Assembly: GCA_001599915.1 (NCBI GenBank)
Contig: BCIG01000007.1
Coordinates: 372,001 to 436,000 of the forward strand
Direction of reading: 5' to 3'
DNA length: 64,000 nt
Source of the DNA: Symbiotaphrina buchneri
Lineage: Eukaryota > Ascomycota > Symbiotaphrinales > Symbiotaphrinaceae
The translations under genes and the position numbers were made by a program. Below the pieces are notes generated by a model that searched no databases, was not told the DNA's origin, and saw nothing but the letters and a program-made list of their open reading frames with translations. Below, in pieces: positions 45,949-58,092 of the stretch (positions within the stretch are counted from its first letter, which is position 1; each line of letters begins with the position of its first letter).

Positions 45949-48900
45949 TCATCCGACAAACCCAAAAAGGCCATCCATTTGCACCCATTGGCGTCCGCAC
46001 TTATCAAGGTATTTCTCCACCACGCCCTTGAAATTCGTGAACCGTTCACGATTATGCTCTGCAAGCACATGCACTTTCTCTTTCAAGTCTGTGGTAGCCT
46101 TGTTCTTAGCCTTGTCAACATCCCATAGACTCGCAAAATATAACAGTTGGTTATAGAGCATCTTCTCTGTGTACTCATATGACATTCGACCTAAGCAACC
46201 AACACTTCGGCATTTTGGACCCAGACACCGATGACCGTATACGCTCATTTGCCGCGTTCTGTTACCGCAGGAGGCGTCGTCACAGACCAGGTACCCGGAA
46301 TAATATTTTGACGTCAGATACCTGATCTGAGACTCGAGCTGTGCAACTATCGTTATGGCGGGAAACACGCGCCCACAAGAGCCGTTGGGACAGGTAATGC
46401 CATCAGCACAGCAGACTGTAAGGGATGTTGCAATCCCGTCAAAGTTGAACCATTCCTTGCAATAGCGGCACCGTAGTTGGAGTCTGACAGCGTCCTTGAA
46501 GCGCACCTCGTCAGGAATTTGGGATTCCAAGGAATAGATTTCTTGATCACTCCTTCCGGAGATGCTGTTGATCTGATACTTGCGTGTATCGAGTCCAAGA
46601 CACTCAGCAAGCCGCACTGCATCAGTGCCATCAATCGGAGCGCATAAACGCTCGACTGGAGGAAAGATCTGTTTGTATAGGTACCATTCCACATCTGACA
46701 AGGATCAGCTAACAGGCTTTCGAGCGGGCAGGACCGTATTACCAGGCTTCAGCTCGGCGCTATTCTGCAAGACATCTTGCAATGTATATGCTCTCTTGGC
46801 AGCATTTTCCTTGGAATCGCTACCACTGGTTACGATGTAGGACATCACATCATTGGCTCTTACTGTCTTGCCCTTGGCAATCTCTCGCAGTGCGACTTGT
46901 ACCTGTGGCATGCTCTCTGGATTCGGATATTCCGTGGGATTCTTCCCAAGTTTCTGTGAAATATTGTCAAGGGAAGTTGATTAAAACAGAGTTGAGGTCT
47001 TCTTACGGTGTAGATGACGTATTTCTGTACAGGAAAAGAGCCGTCTCTCATTTTCGTCGCAAGGTCTCGCAGATGCTCATGGATCTTTGCAACTACAACT
47101 TCAGGGTCCTCGCCAGACAAAATCTCGTTCAGGAGTGTCCTGGTGGCCAATCAGTAAGGAGCCGTATAGGTCTTGGGTTGGAGACTGGCTTACGAAGAAG
47201 CTTCCTTCGATATCGCACAATACTCCCTCCGCTTCATGTCCAAGCCCTTGACTTCCAATTTGTCTACATATTTCCCATCTACCTCTGTCATGTTAATTGC
47301 CGCATATTTCTTCTTAGCGTGTAACAACATCCGGCGGAAGACATTGTCTATGTCAATTTCGAGAAGCTTGTACCGTTCGTTGACAGCACGCTTGAAGTCG
47401 CCTCCAATCTTCAGAGCTGCGTCCACATTGTCGGCGTTTGTATTGATCATGACAGAGTCAGTATCACCATATATCACCTGCAGCTGGTTACTTTCGGCCA
47501 GTTCCTTAGTACTGCGCAGGATCTCGCGACCCTTGGCCGTGGTCAGCATAGCTAACGGTCGCGCATAGAACCTCGAGCGAGTATAGCCCAAACAGCCGTA
47601 CATTGAGTTGGCTGTCAGCTTCAGCGCCAGTTGCTTGATATCCCAAGACGCTAACTGATCAGAAGTCGCCGTTTTGCTCTTCATGAGACTCTTAACTTGT
47701 CGTCTACGGTTGACAAGCGTGGCTATGAGCTTAGGCAATATCCCCTGTGCCTGATCTGTTGGTACGTCCGGTACCTGCTCTTCATCCTATCACTAGTCAG
47801 CAGCAGCAACTTTGATACATATAGATAACTTACTGCAGCAGCCCGTTCTACGGTTGTAAAACAGATATTGTACTCCTGGATGATGCTAGGGTACAGACTG
47901 TTGAAATCCATGACCAGGATGAATTTATCGTACAGGCCTCTCTCTGGCTCGAAGACCAAGCCACCTTTATACTTGTCCTTTTTTTTGACATCGAGCACCT
48001 CATCGGCTTCGATCGTCTCTTCTTCCAATCGCGGCTTCCCCTTCCCGTATACTTTGTCAGGGCAGATATATTTGTTGCGGTGAAATTCATGCAGCAGGAT
48101 ATATTCATTGCGCTCCGCTCTTGTTCCACTGAGCGTCCTTGCCCATGAGTTCCCGGCCAAATTGGTCAACACCTTAGTTAGTGGCAGCATTTGGACCTTA
48201 AGGGCAATTGCCGCGATGAAGTACGTATCCGCTTCGCAGTGGGTCACGTAGTTCATCAGCCCTTCTCGAGAAGTAGCCCAGGTTTTCAACGCCGTCTCAT
48301 TGTCTATTTCGCGGCGGATGTTGCCTTGGCCAAGTTGCAGGTCGCACATCTCTGTCAGACTCCAGGATTGACATTTCGTCATCAAGGACTAGTATGGTCA
48401 TTGTTAGCATCTGCAGAGGAATTTCAGTATCAGTACTCACCTTTCCCAGGTCATTTGCCAGATCACATAATAGACGACCAGATACAAGTTGTCGCTCAGC
48501 AAAAAAGCTTCCTGAGCCCTTTCCCATGTTATGCGGGAAATCGGTTCTTCTCATTCTGCCTATGCGATGCCATTGCTTTGTTTTGAGTTCTCTCATGCGG
48601 TTTAGGAGGATGCTATAATCCACTCCTTCCAGTTGATGGCCCACAAGAACATCAGGGTCGGCGTTCTGAAGTATCGCGAGGAAATGACTCAGGAGAGCTG
48701 ACTCTGTTTTTTCAAGCTTGATGGTAGTAGAGTGTTTTTTGGCTTGAGCCTCAAATCCAACCGGAAAGGTATGTCCCGTCGGTCTAAGAATGGTGAATGC
48801 CCTACAAGGCAGTTTTTCCGGGGGTGTGGTGTCGTTCAGCGAAACGTCATGGTATATCCTCACGCTGGCCAGGATTATCTCTTGTTTGTTATCTTTCGTG

Positions 48901-50746
48901 TTCAGACTTGTGCGTAATGCCATGCTCATGAGAGTCAGCGGAGGAGGCTCTAGGTTCTCAGCATCTGCAAGTGGCGTTATGAGGGCAGGCTTTGTAACTT
49001 GGACCTCCAGCTTGCACCAAGAGACGTTGTTGAGGATGGTAAAGTCTGGTGCATCAATTTTCAGCCAGCAGGGTCCCATTATGTTCCTCCAGAGTACAAA
49101 CTGCTCGAAAAGGGCCGTATTGCTGCCGAAGACATGCGAGTATGTCTCGCCTTTCATAGCAATATCTGGTAAAATAGGTTCTGGAATTGTATAAGGTTTC
49201 TTCATCAGTGGGGCGCTTGAGGTAAATACTCACTATCATACGGATAGAGCAGCTTGAGATATTCTGCTTCTCGCGGTATTTCTGGAAGTTCAAATGCATA
49301 CCGCCTTGAGCAGGGCTTGATTTTGTGCATCCCGACGCCCATTTTCGACATAAGGCCGTCCACTTCTTCATAGACGTCTTTCATATCTACCTCTTCAGTT
49401 GTGTCATTGCCAGCCCCTGTTTCGTTAACAACTATCTATCGCATAGGCGGATGGACTCATCTTACTCAGACGGTGCTTGCGGGGCAGGAAAAACAGCTTT
49501 CTCAAAATGTTGTCAACCTTGACAAAACAGCTTACGTACCCTCCGCTGCTTCTATCCTTCACCTTTCCAAACAGGCACAAGCTGCCATTGATCTCCGTAT
49601 AGTCTAGCCAGAACATGTGTAAGCTGCCGTCCTCTTGCAAAGAATCTTGTGGGTTTGTCTTCCGAAAGTTTGAATATGCTGGCGCAGGACTACTCAATAC
49701 GTTCAGCTTAGATGTGACATCCGTCCACGTAGCTGATATCGGTTCTGCAGGAGGGCGTGTCGGTGATGAACTCTCCGGAGATGGATAGTCTAGCTTTTTG
49801 GGCTTGGCTGCCGGCCTCGAGGCCGACATGTTGACGCTGCTCGTGGAAGCGGTGCCGTGCCCTACTGCTTCGACTATCTCCATATGCTCATCCTCTTCGT
49901 TATCGTCGCCGTGCCCAGTGGACGTCTGGACTTTCCTTCCCATTGCATTCGTGATTGGAGATGAGGGAAGCTCTGGGTCATACGTGAGAGATCCATCCTC
50001 TGCAGATAAGAAAAGCTCGGCTTGGTCGTCGCCGGGCCCTTCAACAGGCGGGGTGCAAGGGGACGGTATCGGAACCTTCCGGGTGGTGTCCGCTCTATTG
50101 ACAGTCCGCTCATGGATTGGAGGAGACAGAATTCGCGTCTTGCGACGTGCTTCAGATTTGACTGCCATCAGGGGAGGAGAGATTCTGCCAGGGGCCGCGT
50201 TATTGTCAATTTCTCCCAAGAGGCCTTGCATGAAATCATCGTCCTCTTCGGTTTTGATAGGCTGCAACGAGTATTAGATTAGCCTCGCTCAGGTAGGAAT
50301 AGCTGCGTGGGATTACCTTGGACTTCACGGGTCTAAGAGGCCCTTTGCTGAAATAGTTACTGATGCTGTTCTTTACCCTTTCTTCTTTCTCGGCTTCCTC
50401 CTCCCGTTTGCGCTTGGCTTAAGGGAGACTTGTCAGCACAATCAACGAAAGGGCCAGAATACATACCAGCTTTGCCTCTGAGAGGAAGTTCGCCATCGCT
50501 CTCGCTCTCGTACGGTGGCTTGCGTTCATGCGACCAATCCTCGCGACCATCATCCGCGTATCCTTCGCCGTTGTCATCCACAATAAAATCGTCTTGGTTC
50601 AAACGCTCCCGAACGATCTTCTTGTACCCTTCCTCATCTACCTCCTCGTACAGCTTCTCTTCCTCTTGCACCTCGTAGGTTGCACCCCGCTTCTTCCCAG
50701 CAGCTCGAAGAGCTCTGAGCTCCGCCAGCCGAGCGCGGACTGACAT
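45949..50746 (-). CDS. pol1: DNA polymerase alpha catalytic subunit
   Basis: This is the replicative polymerase that extends RNA primers made by primase (polymerase alpha-primase). The start at 50746 gives [20 protein letters not shown], the usual N-terminus. [22 protein letters not shown] follows and then a disordered linker that holds the region for primase and Pol12 contact. The family-B core is complete: exonuclease-like part, motif A ([17 protein letters not shown], near 47890), motif B ([14 protein letters not shown], near 47610) and motif C (YGDTDSVM, near 47460). The C-terminus carries the two zinc modules: [10 protein letters not shown] with [10 protein letters not shown], and [12 protein letters not shown] with [15 protein letters not shown]. 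It ends GLFGFVG at 45949. Around ten introns are needed. Estimated length is about 1,450 aa. An in-frame upstream ATG at 50926 would add 60 residues and is judged to be leader. Confidence 0.95.
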
Positions 50747-51293
50747 CTCTGACCAGTTAAGGAGATAAAGAGACAGGTCCGAGATGCTGGACAGAATGTT
50801 GAGCCGTGTCGAGTATGCAGATGAGAAAGCAGAGGACAATCGCAGTACAATATGATGTGGGGGAATGCTGGCTGGAAGAGACGCGAGGAAAGTCGCGTCA
50901 GCTCGTGCGCGTCGAGGGAATGGCACGCTAAATCGGAATATTTGTAAGTCCGAAGTTTACAACTACATATTACCATACTATGACAGCCGAACCTAAGGTT
51001 CGTACCTTGGGACACCATCGTACCAAGGCGGCTTTTACCTTTGTCGCTGCACGCCAATCCACGGTGCCTTATGTAAGATTACATTTTCTAGAAACCGTAC
51101 TTTAGGGGGTATGTCATTGCAGAGACAGTTCGCAAGTCGACCACAACCACAAGGTGCAGAGTCTACGAGGGAAGGCATCGATCGATCCACTTAATGGTCA
51201 TTGGTTTAAGAATCATCTAAAGCATTGAGCGAGCCACAGTGAATTTCTGTCACCATCCCACGAACACCCGTCAGACATCATAGGCAACCCACC
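50747..51293. other. Intergenic: pol1 promoter and L7 3' region
   Basis: No gene is supported. The pol1 5' leader lies at the left end. No repeat of note was seen. Confidence 0.55.
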
Positions 51294-52377
51294 TTAGTTC
51301 ATCTGTCTGATCAGCGCGTTGATCTTCTCTTCGCGGTTCCCCAAGTCACCTCCCTCAACGTAATGCTTGAACTTCCTCGTCCTGAACCCGCCGGTAGGGT
51401 TGCTGAGCTTGAAAGGCCACAGAAAGTTGCTAGCTTGCTTGAAGTTGGGCCCAACAGTGTAGATCTCGTGGATGAGGTCTTCCATGCAGACTATGCCATA
51501 CTTGCCAAGGTTGGCCTCGATGATGGCGTTGTCCGTCAGGGGGATGCGCTGCTTGTCGACCTTTCCGTAACCGCGCTTGTAGATGAGTTCACGAACAGAC
51601 TTTAGGTTGGGGTAACCGTAAGCGACATAAGGTTCGACGGCTCTGATCATCTCAGCCGTTGCCTTTGTGTATCGGATGAAAACGCCATTGTTGATCTGCA
51701 GAAGACGGAGGAGTTGAAGGATCTTGCGAGGCTTGGGCGCGATCTTGTTGATACTATACACAGACTGTGAGACGAATGACCGAAATCGAGGAGTCGGGCT
51801 ACTTACCCCTTGATGCGTACGACGAAGACGAGCTGAGACTCAGCGGGCACGTAGTAGGAGCCTTCTTGCTTGCTCAGGCGTGCAAGACGGATCTTCTCGC
51901 GCTCTGCATCACGATACTCCTTGACGTACTGCTCGGCACGCTTGAAAATGACGCCACGCTTCTCCTTGCTAGCCTGTTGCAAGACTGTCAGCATCCAATC
52001 CAGCCAGATCGTACAGATAGTGACGTGGTGATCAGAATACGATATTCAGCCCCGAAAGATGGTATATTGAGCCACAACATTGTCCCGTGGGACTAGTAAG
52101 GCGGATATGGTATTTATCATCTCATCGTCCAAGACGTCCCCGTGACCATAACAAAAGAGTGGGGTCACCAACCTTCTTCTTTTTCTCAAGCTCGGCAGCA
52201 CGCTCTTCCCGTTGCTTCTCCTGGCTCTTGCGCTTCTTCAGGAGAGTCTCTGGGACCAGGATCTGCTCCTGTGTGGGGACGGTCCTATTTCACAAGGTAT
52301 TAGACTAGGTTACCCGTGTATATGAATACGCCGAGCAAGGAACTGCAGCTCCACGCCGCATTCTCTGGACTTGACAT
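51294..52377 (-). CDS. rpl7: 60S ribosomal protein L7 (uL30 family)
   Basis: L7 is a component of the large ribosomal subunit. Exon 2 reads [23 protein letters not shown], and exon 3 (ending near 51800) reads [26 protein letters not shown] then [11 protein letters not shown]. The last exon reads [22 protein letters not shown] and ends [15 protein letters not shown] (stop 51294). The family runs to about 250 aa, as here. The first exon is a prediction: ATG at 52377 gives MSSPENAA and joins in frame after a gtggag donor to exon 2. A different short first exon is possible. Four exons in a highly expressed gene is usual for this kind of fungus. Confidence 0.9.
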
Positions 52378-53215
52378 CGCTCGACGAATATATTTAATCA
52401 GTGAGATCCATCAACGCTAGGGACTACACTATCCATAAAGGACAGCAGTAGAAACCAGGTCGCTGTGCATCTCATCCGACAAGACCTCGAACTGAGGTTC
52501 AAGAAGTAGGCTGCAGAGGCACAAACAGCTCTGACAATTCCCCAATCTGAAGAATCATCGACGCATATCCGTTGTTCGCAGCAATGCAATTCAAGGAGAA
52601 GAATGCTCTTCAGCCTCAAGACCCAGGCCAGCTGATCCGGCGCATTGCAGGACACAGCTTTTCAGGACGACGAGCTGGTCTTCACACCTCAGGAAGGGCC
52701 GAGGTGCGGAGGTTCCAGCGGTTTGGGGACCACAGTCGCTTGACGGATAGGGGAGAGGGAATACCGTACATCTTGTCAGGCATGTTGGCAAGGTGAGTGC
52801 GTCCGCAAGTCTTGGGTGTCGGAAGCCGGGCGTTTGAGGTGTTGGGTTGCGCACTCTCGATGCTTGCCAACTGGCTGAGATTTCGTTGTGTCCAAGTGCT
52901 TAGGGCTGCAGCCCTGGCTGAGTCAAGCACCATTAGCGTACGGTGGTACCTACCGGTAAGGCTTTCGTAAGGTACCTGCCTTAAGGTAAGGTACCTACTT
53001 TAAGCTAGGTACCTTACCTTACCTAGGCGTACCTTAAAGAGCACGGGTAAAGTCCTCCAGGGTATTTCGTACAGATTACGGTGACCTTGAGAAATCACAT
53101 CCGCAATCCCATATGCCGTGCCTTTTGGTCGCTCGGCCGAGGCATCGCGGCTATCACCTAACCTCACCCTTACAATCGACCAGTCAGAGTTGCTTTGTCT
53201 CTCCATGTCATTTAC
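52378..53215. promoter_or_regulatory. Divergent promoter region rpl7 / vps22 with TACCTTA repeats
   Basis: The two genes are transcribed away from this stretch. TACCTTA/TAAGGTA motifs cover 52943-53036. Short frames on both strands (52572-52796 and 52682-52933) show no recognisable family and are not called. Confidence 0.5.
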
Positions 53216-54043
53216 ATGTCTTCAAAGCGGAAAGGGGTCGGCCTCGCCGCCTTTTCCAATCGCACTTTGACTGCCTCGCAATATGCCAGCCGTGGCACGG
53301 CCCTTCGGGCTGAGCATCTGGCCTCACTCGAAACTCAGTTGGCTGTCTTCCAGTCTTTGTTGCACCAATTCTCAGTGACGCATGGAAAGGACATAAAATC
53401 CAACCCCACTTTTCGTGCCGAGTTCGCACGAATGTGTAACGCTATTGGAGTCGACCCGCTGGCTAGTAGTAACGGTAAAAAGGAGGGGAACTTCTGGGCC
53501 CAGATGCTTGGAGGCAGCGTGAACGACTTCTATTTCGAGCTGGCAGTAAGGGTGGTAGAAGTGTGTCGTGCTACTAGAGCCGAGAATGGCGGGCTGATAG
53601 CTGTGGACGACGTCCGGAAAAGGATCATCAAGACCACGGCATTTGGAGGAGGAACTGAGATCAGCGAGTACGCCTTCCCGCCTTAGCTCATCCCTAACGT
53701 TACTGGAGATCACGGCTCAGTTTTACATAGCGATGATATCCTACAAGCAGTGCGGTCCCTTGCGCCTTTAGACTCTGGGTTTGCCATAAAACGCATTGGT
53801 CAAAAACAAATGATCCGTTCCGTGCCCAAGGAACTCAACACCGATCAAGCTATCGTGTTGGAGGCTATACATTTGCTTGGATATGTCACGATATCCATGC
53901 TCCAGATCAATCTTAACTGGGAGAGGCCAAGAGCTCGTACTGTCATCGATGATTTGCTGGCTGATTCTCTTGTTTGGATTGACACACAGGCAGAAGAACA
54001 CGAGTATTGGTCGCCCAGTTTCATGCTTGAGAGTGGTGCGTAA
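53216..54043 (+). CDS. vps22: ESCRT-II subunit Vps22/Snf8 (EAP30)
   Basis: Vps22 is part of ESCRT-II (Vps22-Vps25-Vps36) at the endosome, sorting ubiquitinated cargo into multivesicular bodies. Two exons (53216-53667, 53731-54043) encode about 254 aa. MSSKRKGVGLAAFSNRTLTASQYASRG is the usual start. LETQLAVFQSLLHQFSVTHG and NPTFRAEFARMCNAIGVDPL follow, then two winged-helix domains ending VLEAIHLLGYVTISMLQINLNWE and DDLLADSLVWIDTQAEEHEYWSP. The intron has a gtacgc donor and joins ..EISD to DDILQAV. It faces the eIF3c gene, with only 150 bases between the coding ends. Confidence 0.93.
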
Positions 54044-54192
54044 CAGTTATACAGATGGTGGACAGCTTGTCAGCCATTTGATTCAATCGAATTTTGAGCT
54101 ATCTGCCTTCTCAGCGCTAGTAGGTCGTGGCTTGATGAGCTCGAAACGAAGGTGTAACCATAGAAAGGATCATAACGCCAAACCGATGACAT

Positions 54193-56949
54193 CTATGCCT
54201 TCACTGCACCTCCAAGAGCACCACCTGTGAATTGCTGTCCACCGGGACGTCTACCACCTTGCTGGGTCCTTCCTTCGCCTCTCTGACCCCTTCCTCCCCG
54301 GTTACCACCTCTTTCCCCACGGCCGCCCTGTGCATCCGAGCGCTGGAAGGCATTGGCAGTACCTTGTGTCCGCTGCTCTAAGATACGCTCATTGGACTCG
54401 ATGAGTCCACTTGCCTTGTCACTCAGCGTAAGCGCAAGGCTCTGTAGTCGCGAGAGCTCCACCCCTTTGCGGAAGATGATTGCACTGTTGACCTGATCTA
54501 ATGCGGCGGCAAGTTCTTCGTGAGAGATCATCTTGCTGACCACGGCGGCAACCTTCCTTTCTGAAAGTTCAAACATAGATGCCAACGTACTAATGGCCAC
54601 AGTATCGTAGAACGGTGCATACGTAAAGAGATACGTGCGTAGCCCCTCTTCCTGGATCTGCTCTGATAGCATTGCCTTGATTTTGTCCGGTTGAGGCATG
54701 AGATCCCAGATTTTGATTGAATGAATAAAGGCCGACGATTTCTTCCATTCCCCAGCAGCGAGGGCCTTTGAAGCTTGCATGACATGATCGCGCGTGTTCT
54801 CGGGTGGGCCGGTGAAGATTTGGCGCTCGTGATATTCAAGCATCCGTCGATAGGTCTTGCTGATCACCCTCTTCTTAATGTCCGGGGATGAACCTGTTTG
54901 AGCAAGCAAAGGTATCTCCAAGAGCATTGAACATGTTAGGTACACACATTCCAACAACTCAAGGTTGATGTGCATATGGAACGGAAGCTGACGCTGCCTC
55001 TCAAGACGCTCCTGCTCAGGCGAGACCTGGGAATACCTCTGGATCATGACTCCCTGAGCCAGCAATTCCTTTTGTCTTCCACTCCCACATATTTCCTGCA
55101 AAGAATTCTGCGCTTCATAGACAAGACCAGCGCGGAAGGCGCAAAGCCCAACTTGTACGAGGGTCCGATTGAAAAGAATTTGAGTGTTGATGTCGAAGTT
55201 ACCAATCGTCTCCTGCAGATGCGACATTAACATCATGTCCCTCGCCTTGTAGTAGTCGTCATGTAGAGCTAGGAAATAGACTTGACAAAGCATGGCACGC
55301 GCGCGAATGATGCCTTCGCTATGCTGGAAAAGATGATTGCAGAGAGTTTGGACCAGTTCAGCAGCGCTCAGCACTGTCCCCCGCGGTGTGATCTCGGAAT
55401 TGAGACTGGAGGGGATCGACTTCCACGTATTTTCCTCCAGGATGGAAACAACTTGAGACGGCTGGATTTCCAATCAGTGCATGACTTTGGATTCGAACCA
55501 GGTTGACCGACCTTGAAATACACATGTTCTAATCTTCGTATGAGGACCCGGTTGCAATTCTCCCGGGGAATCTCCAACGCAGGGTCCTTCAGGAGAGTCT
55601 CAACGTACAACATAGCCCTCACGATGTTGGTGTAGAGGGCTCCTTCATCGGTCAACCTTTCAATGTACTCAGCGGTATGCGGGTCAATATGCTGCAGTGA
55701 TCGAGTGAGCTCATCATCCAGACGTTCTACGAACGAGACGATGCTGCCAGGGACACGAAACTTTTCGCCTGCTGCTGGAGACGGCTGTTTTTCGTCATCT
55801 TCCCATTCCTCGGCACTCTCAACAACGACCATGTTAGGCTCAGATTCAAGAACCTCAAGCAGAGTACTGATCTCATGCTCCGCCCTGACCCCACTATTAG
55901 CATCTCCGAGCAATGATGGTGGTACAAGAGAGTGACGTACAGTTTCCAATGCTCCTGGGACATGTACGAAACGGACCCGGACACCAGGTCAAATCTGGTC
56001 GAGATAAGCGTCAACAAGACGCGGATCCTCTGATATGGCGTCGTGGCGACCTCGAGAAGCCTTTCCATAACTCGAATTTGTTCAGCTCTGTCTGTGTTCT
56101 TTTTACCCCTGGACTCAACGATCGCTCTCAGATGCTTGAGGATGCTCTCGGGTGTGTACTGAAGTGTCTTTCCACCCTTACCAACTGTTGCAAACCCCTC
56201 ATCGCCACCGGCCTCTTCATCTGCGACAAATGTCGCTTTTTGTCTCTTGGATTTTTCAGGCGGTGGGACGTCTTGACCCTCAGGCTCTTCCATATACGCT
56301 TCTTTGTCCTCACGGTATCGGTCAATCTCCTTGGCGTACTCCTTGTTGTTCTTCCTGATACGTTGCTTGACGGCATTCAACCCTCTGGCATTGGTGGCAT
56401 TCATCTTCTTGGTGGAGACTTTCTGCTTCGCTATTGTATCATTCATAAACTCTTCGAGATCAGCGATCGCACGAATATAGATCTTAGGCGGGACGCCATC
56501 CTGTGTCGCCTTTGTGACTTGACGATTCAGCTTGTCAAATTCTCCATAGATTTAATGTCAGCCTATGCATTCAGGACCGAGATAAGCGGTAAGTGCCTAC
56601 CGGCAGATATGACAGCCCAATCGTTGATCTTCTCAGCGTTCTCAATCAGCCTGATGGTGCTCTCCAGCTCCTCGAGCCTCTTGTCTTTGGCGCTCTTCAC
56701 TACGACGACCCGATCTTCATCTTCGCTTTCCTCGCTCTCGGAGACGTCCCTCATGAAACGATTCGCGCCGGTAGCTTTCCCTTCCTCGTCACTCTCTGAC
56801 GCCTCTTCATCAGACTCCTCTTCCTCGCTAGACTCCTCCTCAGACTGTTCTTCTTCCTCGCCTTCGCTGTAGAGCTCCTCCTCATCCGAGGAGCTGCTCT
56901 CACTAGAGCTGTCTCCAGCATGGAAGAACCGGGACATTATGGCTGACAA
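54193..56949 (-). CDS. nip1: Eukaryotic translation initiation factor 3 subunit C (eIF3c/Nip1)
   Basis: eIF3c is a core subunit of eIF3 that contacts eIF1, eIF5 and the 40S subunit. The start at 56949 ([15 protein letters not shown]) leads to a highly acidic stretch of Glu/Ser ([18 protein letters not shown]), typical of the family. The next ATG, 12 bases later, is an alternative. [26 protein letters not shown] and LYHHHCSEM-type sequence follow. The PCI domain lies near the C-terminus: [28 protein letters not shown], then [20 protein letters not shown]. The C-terminal tail is RG-rich ([19 protein letters not shown]). Introns are clear near 55450-55510 and 55890-55940. Length is about 860 aa. 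Confidence 0.94.
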
Positions 56950-57535
56950 GACTGCTCTTGGACTGTGTCTTTGACGGTGGCCTGACGAGCGTAGGTGGTA
57001 GTTTCAGGTAGTCGCGGTCTACTGATTTTGTGAGCCGAAGCAAATCAAGAGAAAGGGTGTGCCGGAACTCTTGGCGGCAAATTAGCCAAGCGAGGCACTG
57101 GCTTTTACCTTATTCCAATAGGGCATGACCCATTTGGTACCTAGGTACCTTACCTTAAGGTAAGGTAAACCTTTAAGGTAGCCTTTACACTAGTAATTTA
57201 GGTACTCCGTACCTTACGGAGTAAGGGTGTCGTCTTTTCATTATTCGTACGATGCAACAATATTGGTACTAAATGCACTACACCTTCACCTCAAGTCATA
57301 CCTTATAAACCTGGGAGGCAAATATCTGAATCGGGCCCTCTGTTGGTGAGATAAAGTACCTTTACCTGAGCTACCTTGATCTCTGGGTACGAAAACACCA
57401 ATACCTTAACAGAACAGACGGGACCCTTCACGAAACCTCCCCTCCAAATTAATTGAAGCCCAAGGGCATGCTGGGCATCCTGTTGCAAGTACCTTAGTAT
57501 GTAAGGTACCTTGAGGCACCTACTGCACAAGATAT

Positions 57536-57565
57536 CTACCTTACCTTACCTTACCTTACCTTACT
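57536..57565. repeat. Tandem CTTAC repeat
   Basis: About five head-to-tail copies of ACCTT form the longest exact run of the TACCTTA motif in the window. Confidence 0.8.
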
Positions 57566-57652
57566 CGTAGCCCACGTAGCGTACTCGGCCGGAAGGTGGA
57601 CATCTGCTAAGAGTCGGTATGAGCAGGCCGACGTTCCTGTTGTGGAACTCTT

Positions 57653-57663
57653 CCCCCCCCCCC
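57653..57663. repeat. C11 homopolymer
   Basis: Eleven C in a row on the + strand, upstream of eIF3c. Length can be unreliable in sequencing. Confidence 0.8.
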
Positions 57664-58092
57664 GGGTCAACTTCGTCAGAGGGAACGCAGATCAACCTCA
57701 GCCCAACGTCAGTGGCAGGCCTGGCATTGTTTCCCCAGCTTTACAGTACATGTATGCGAGACCTCCTGAAACCCGAGTAATCACCACGCTGAAACGATAG
57801 AAACAGCCTTTTACTCCCCTAATACCATACACTAGGCGCGACAACCGCACCAAGCCAAAAGGATCTTTCCGCAACGTCGAGTCGTGATACAACATGAACC
57901 AAAACAAGAACCGAAGTTGGATGACAAGCCACTCTGTATGCCGTGCCACTACCGTATCCAGTACGCCAGTGGCTCTCAGCAGACGCGGAGCATCCTGCAT
58001 TCTTGACATGCACTCTTAATCAGAGGACACTTGTGTGATAACTTTCTGGATCACCGGCTGACAAACGGCGACGCGACATGCGAAGTGTATCA

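Larger units (their letters stand above)
56950..58092. other. Intergenic: eIF3c promoter and yak1 3' region
   Basis: TACCTTA repeats cover 57137-57212 and 57354-57565 (including a CTTAC tandem near 57536-57564). TACTCCGTA and TACGGAGTA copies lie near 57205-57225. An 11-base C run lies at 57653-57663. No gene was seen. Confidence 0.6.

Noticed and set aside
45670-46128. 152-codon + strand open frame
   Set aside because: Its right part is antisense to the well-conserved C-terminus of Pol1, and it has no recognisable motif.
50747-50926. In-frame 60-residue N-terminal extension of Pol1
   Set aside because: The conserved fungal start is [13 protein letters not shown]; the added part has no family support and reads like leader.
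52572-52933. Facing short frames of 74 and 83 codons upstream of rpl7
   Set aside because: Both are short, overlap each other and have no known family; the region is the rpl7/vps22 intergenic promoter. A small gene cannot be fully excluded.
55470-55510. GGTTCGAATCC on the minus strand, like a tRNA B box
   Set aside because: It lies within an intron of eIF3c and no acceptor or anticodon arm can be folded around it.
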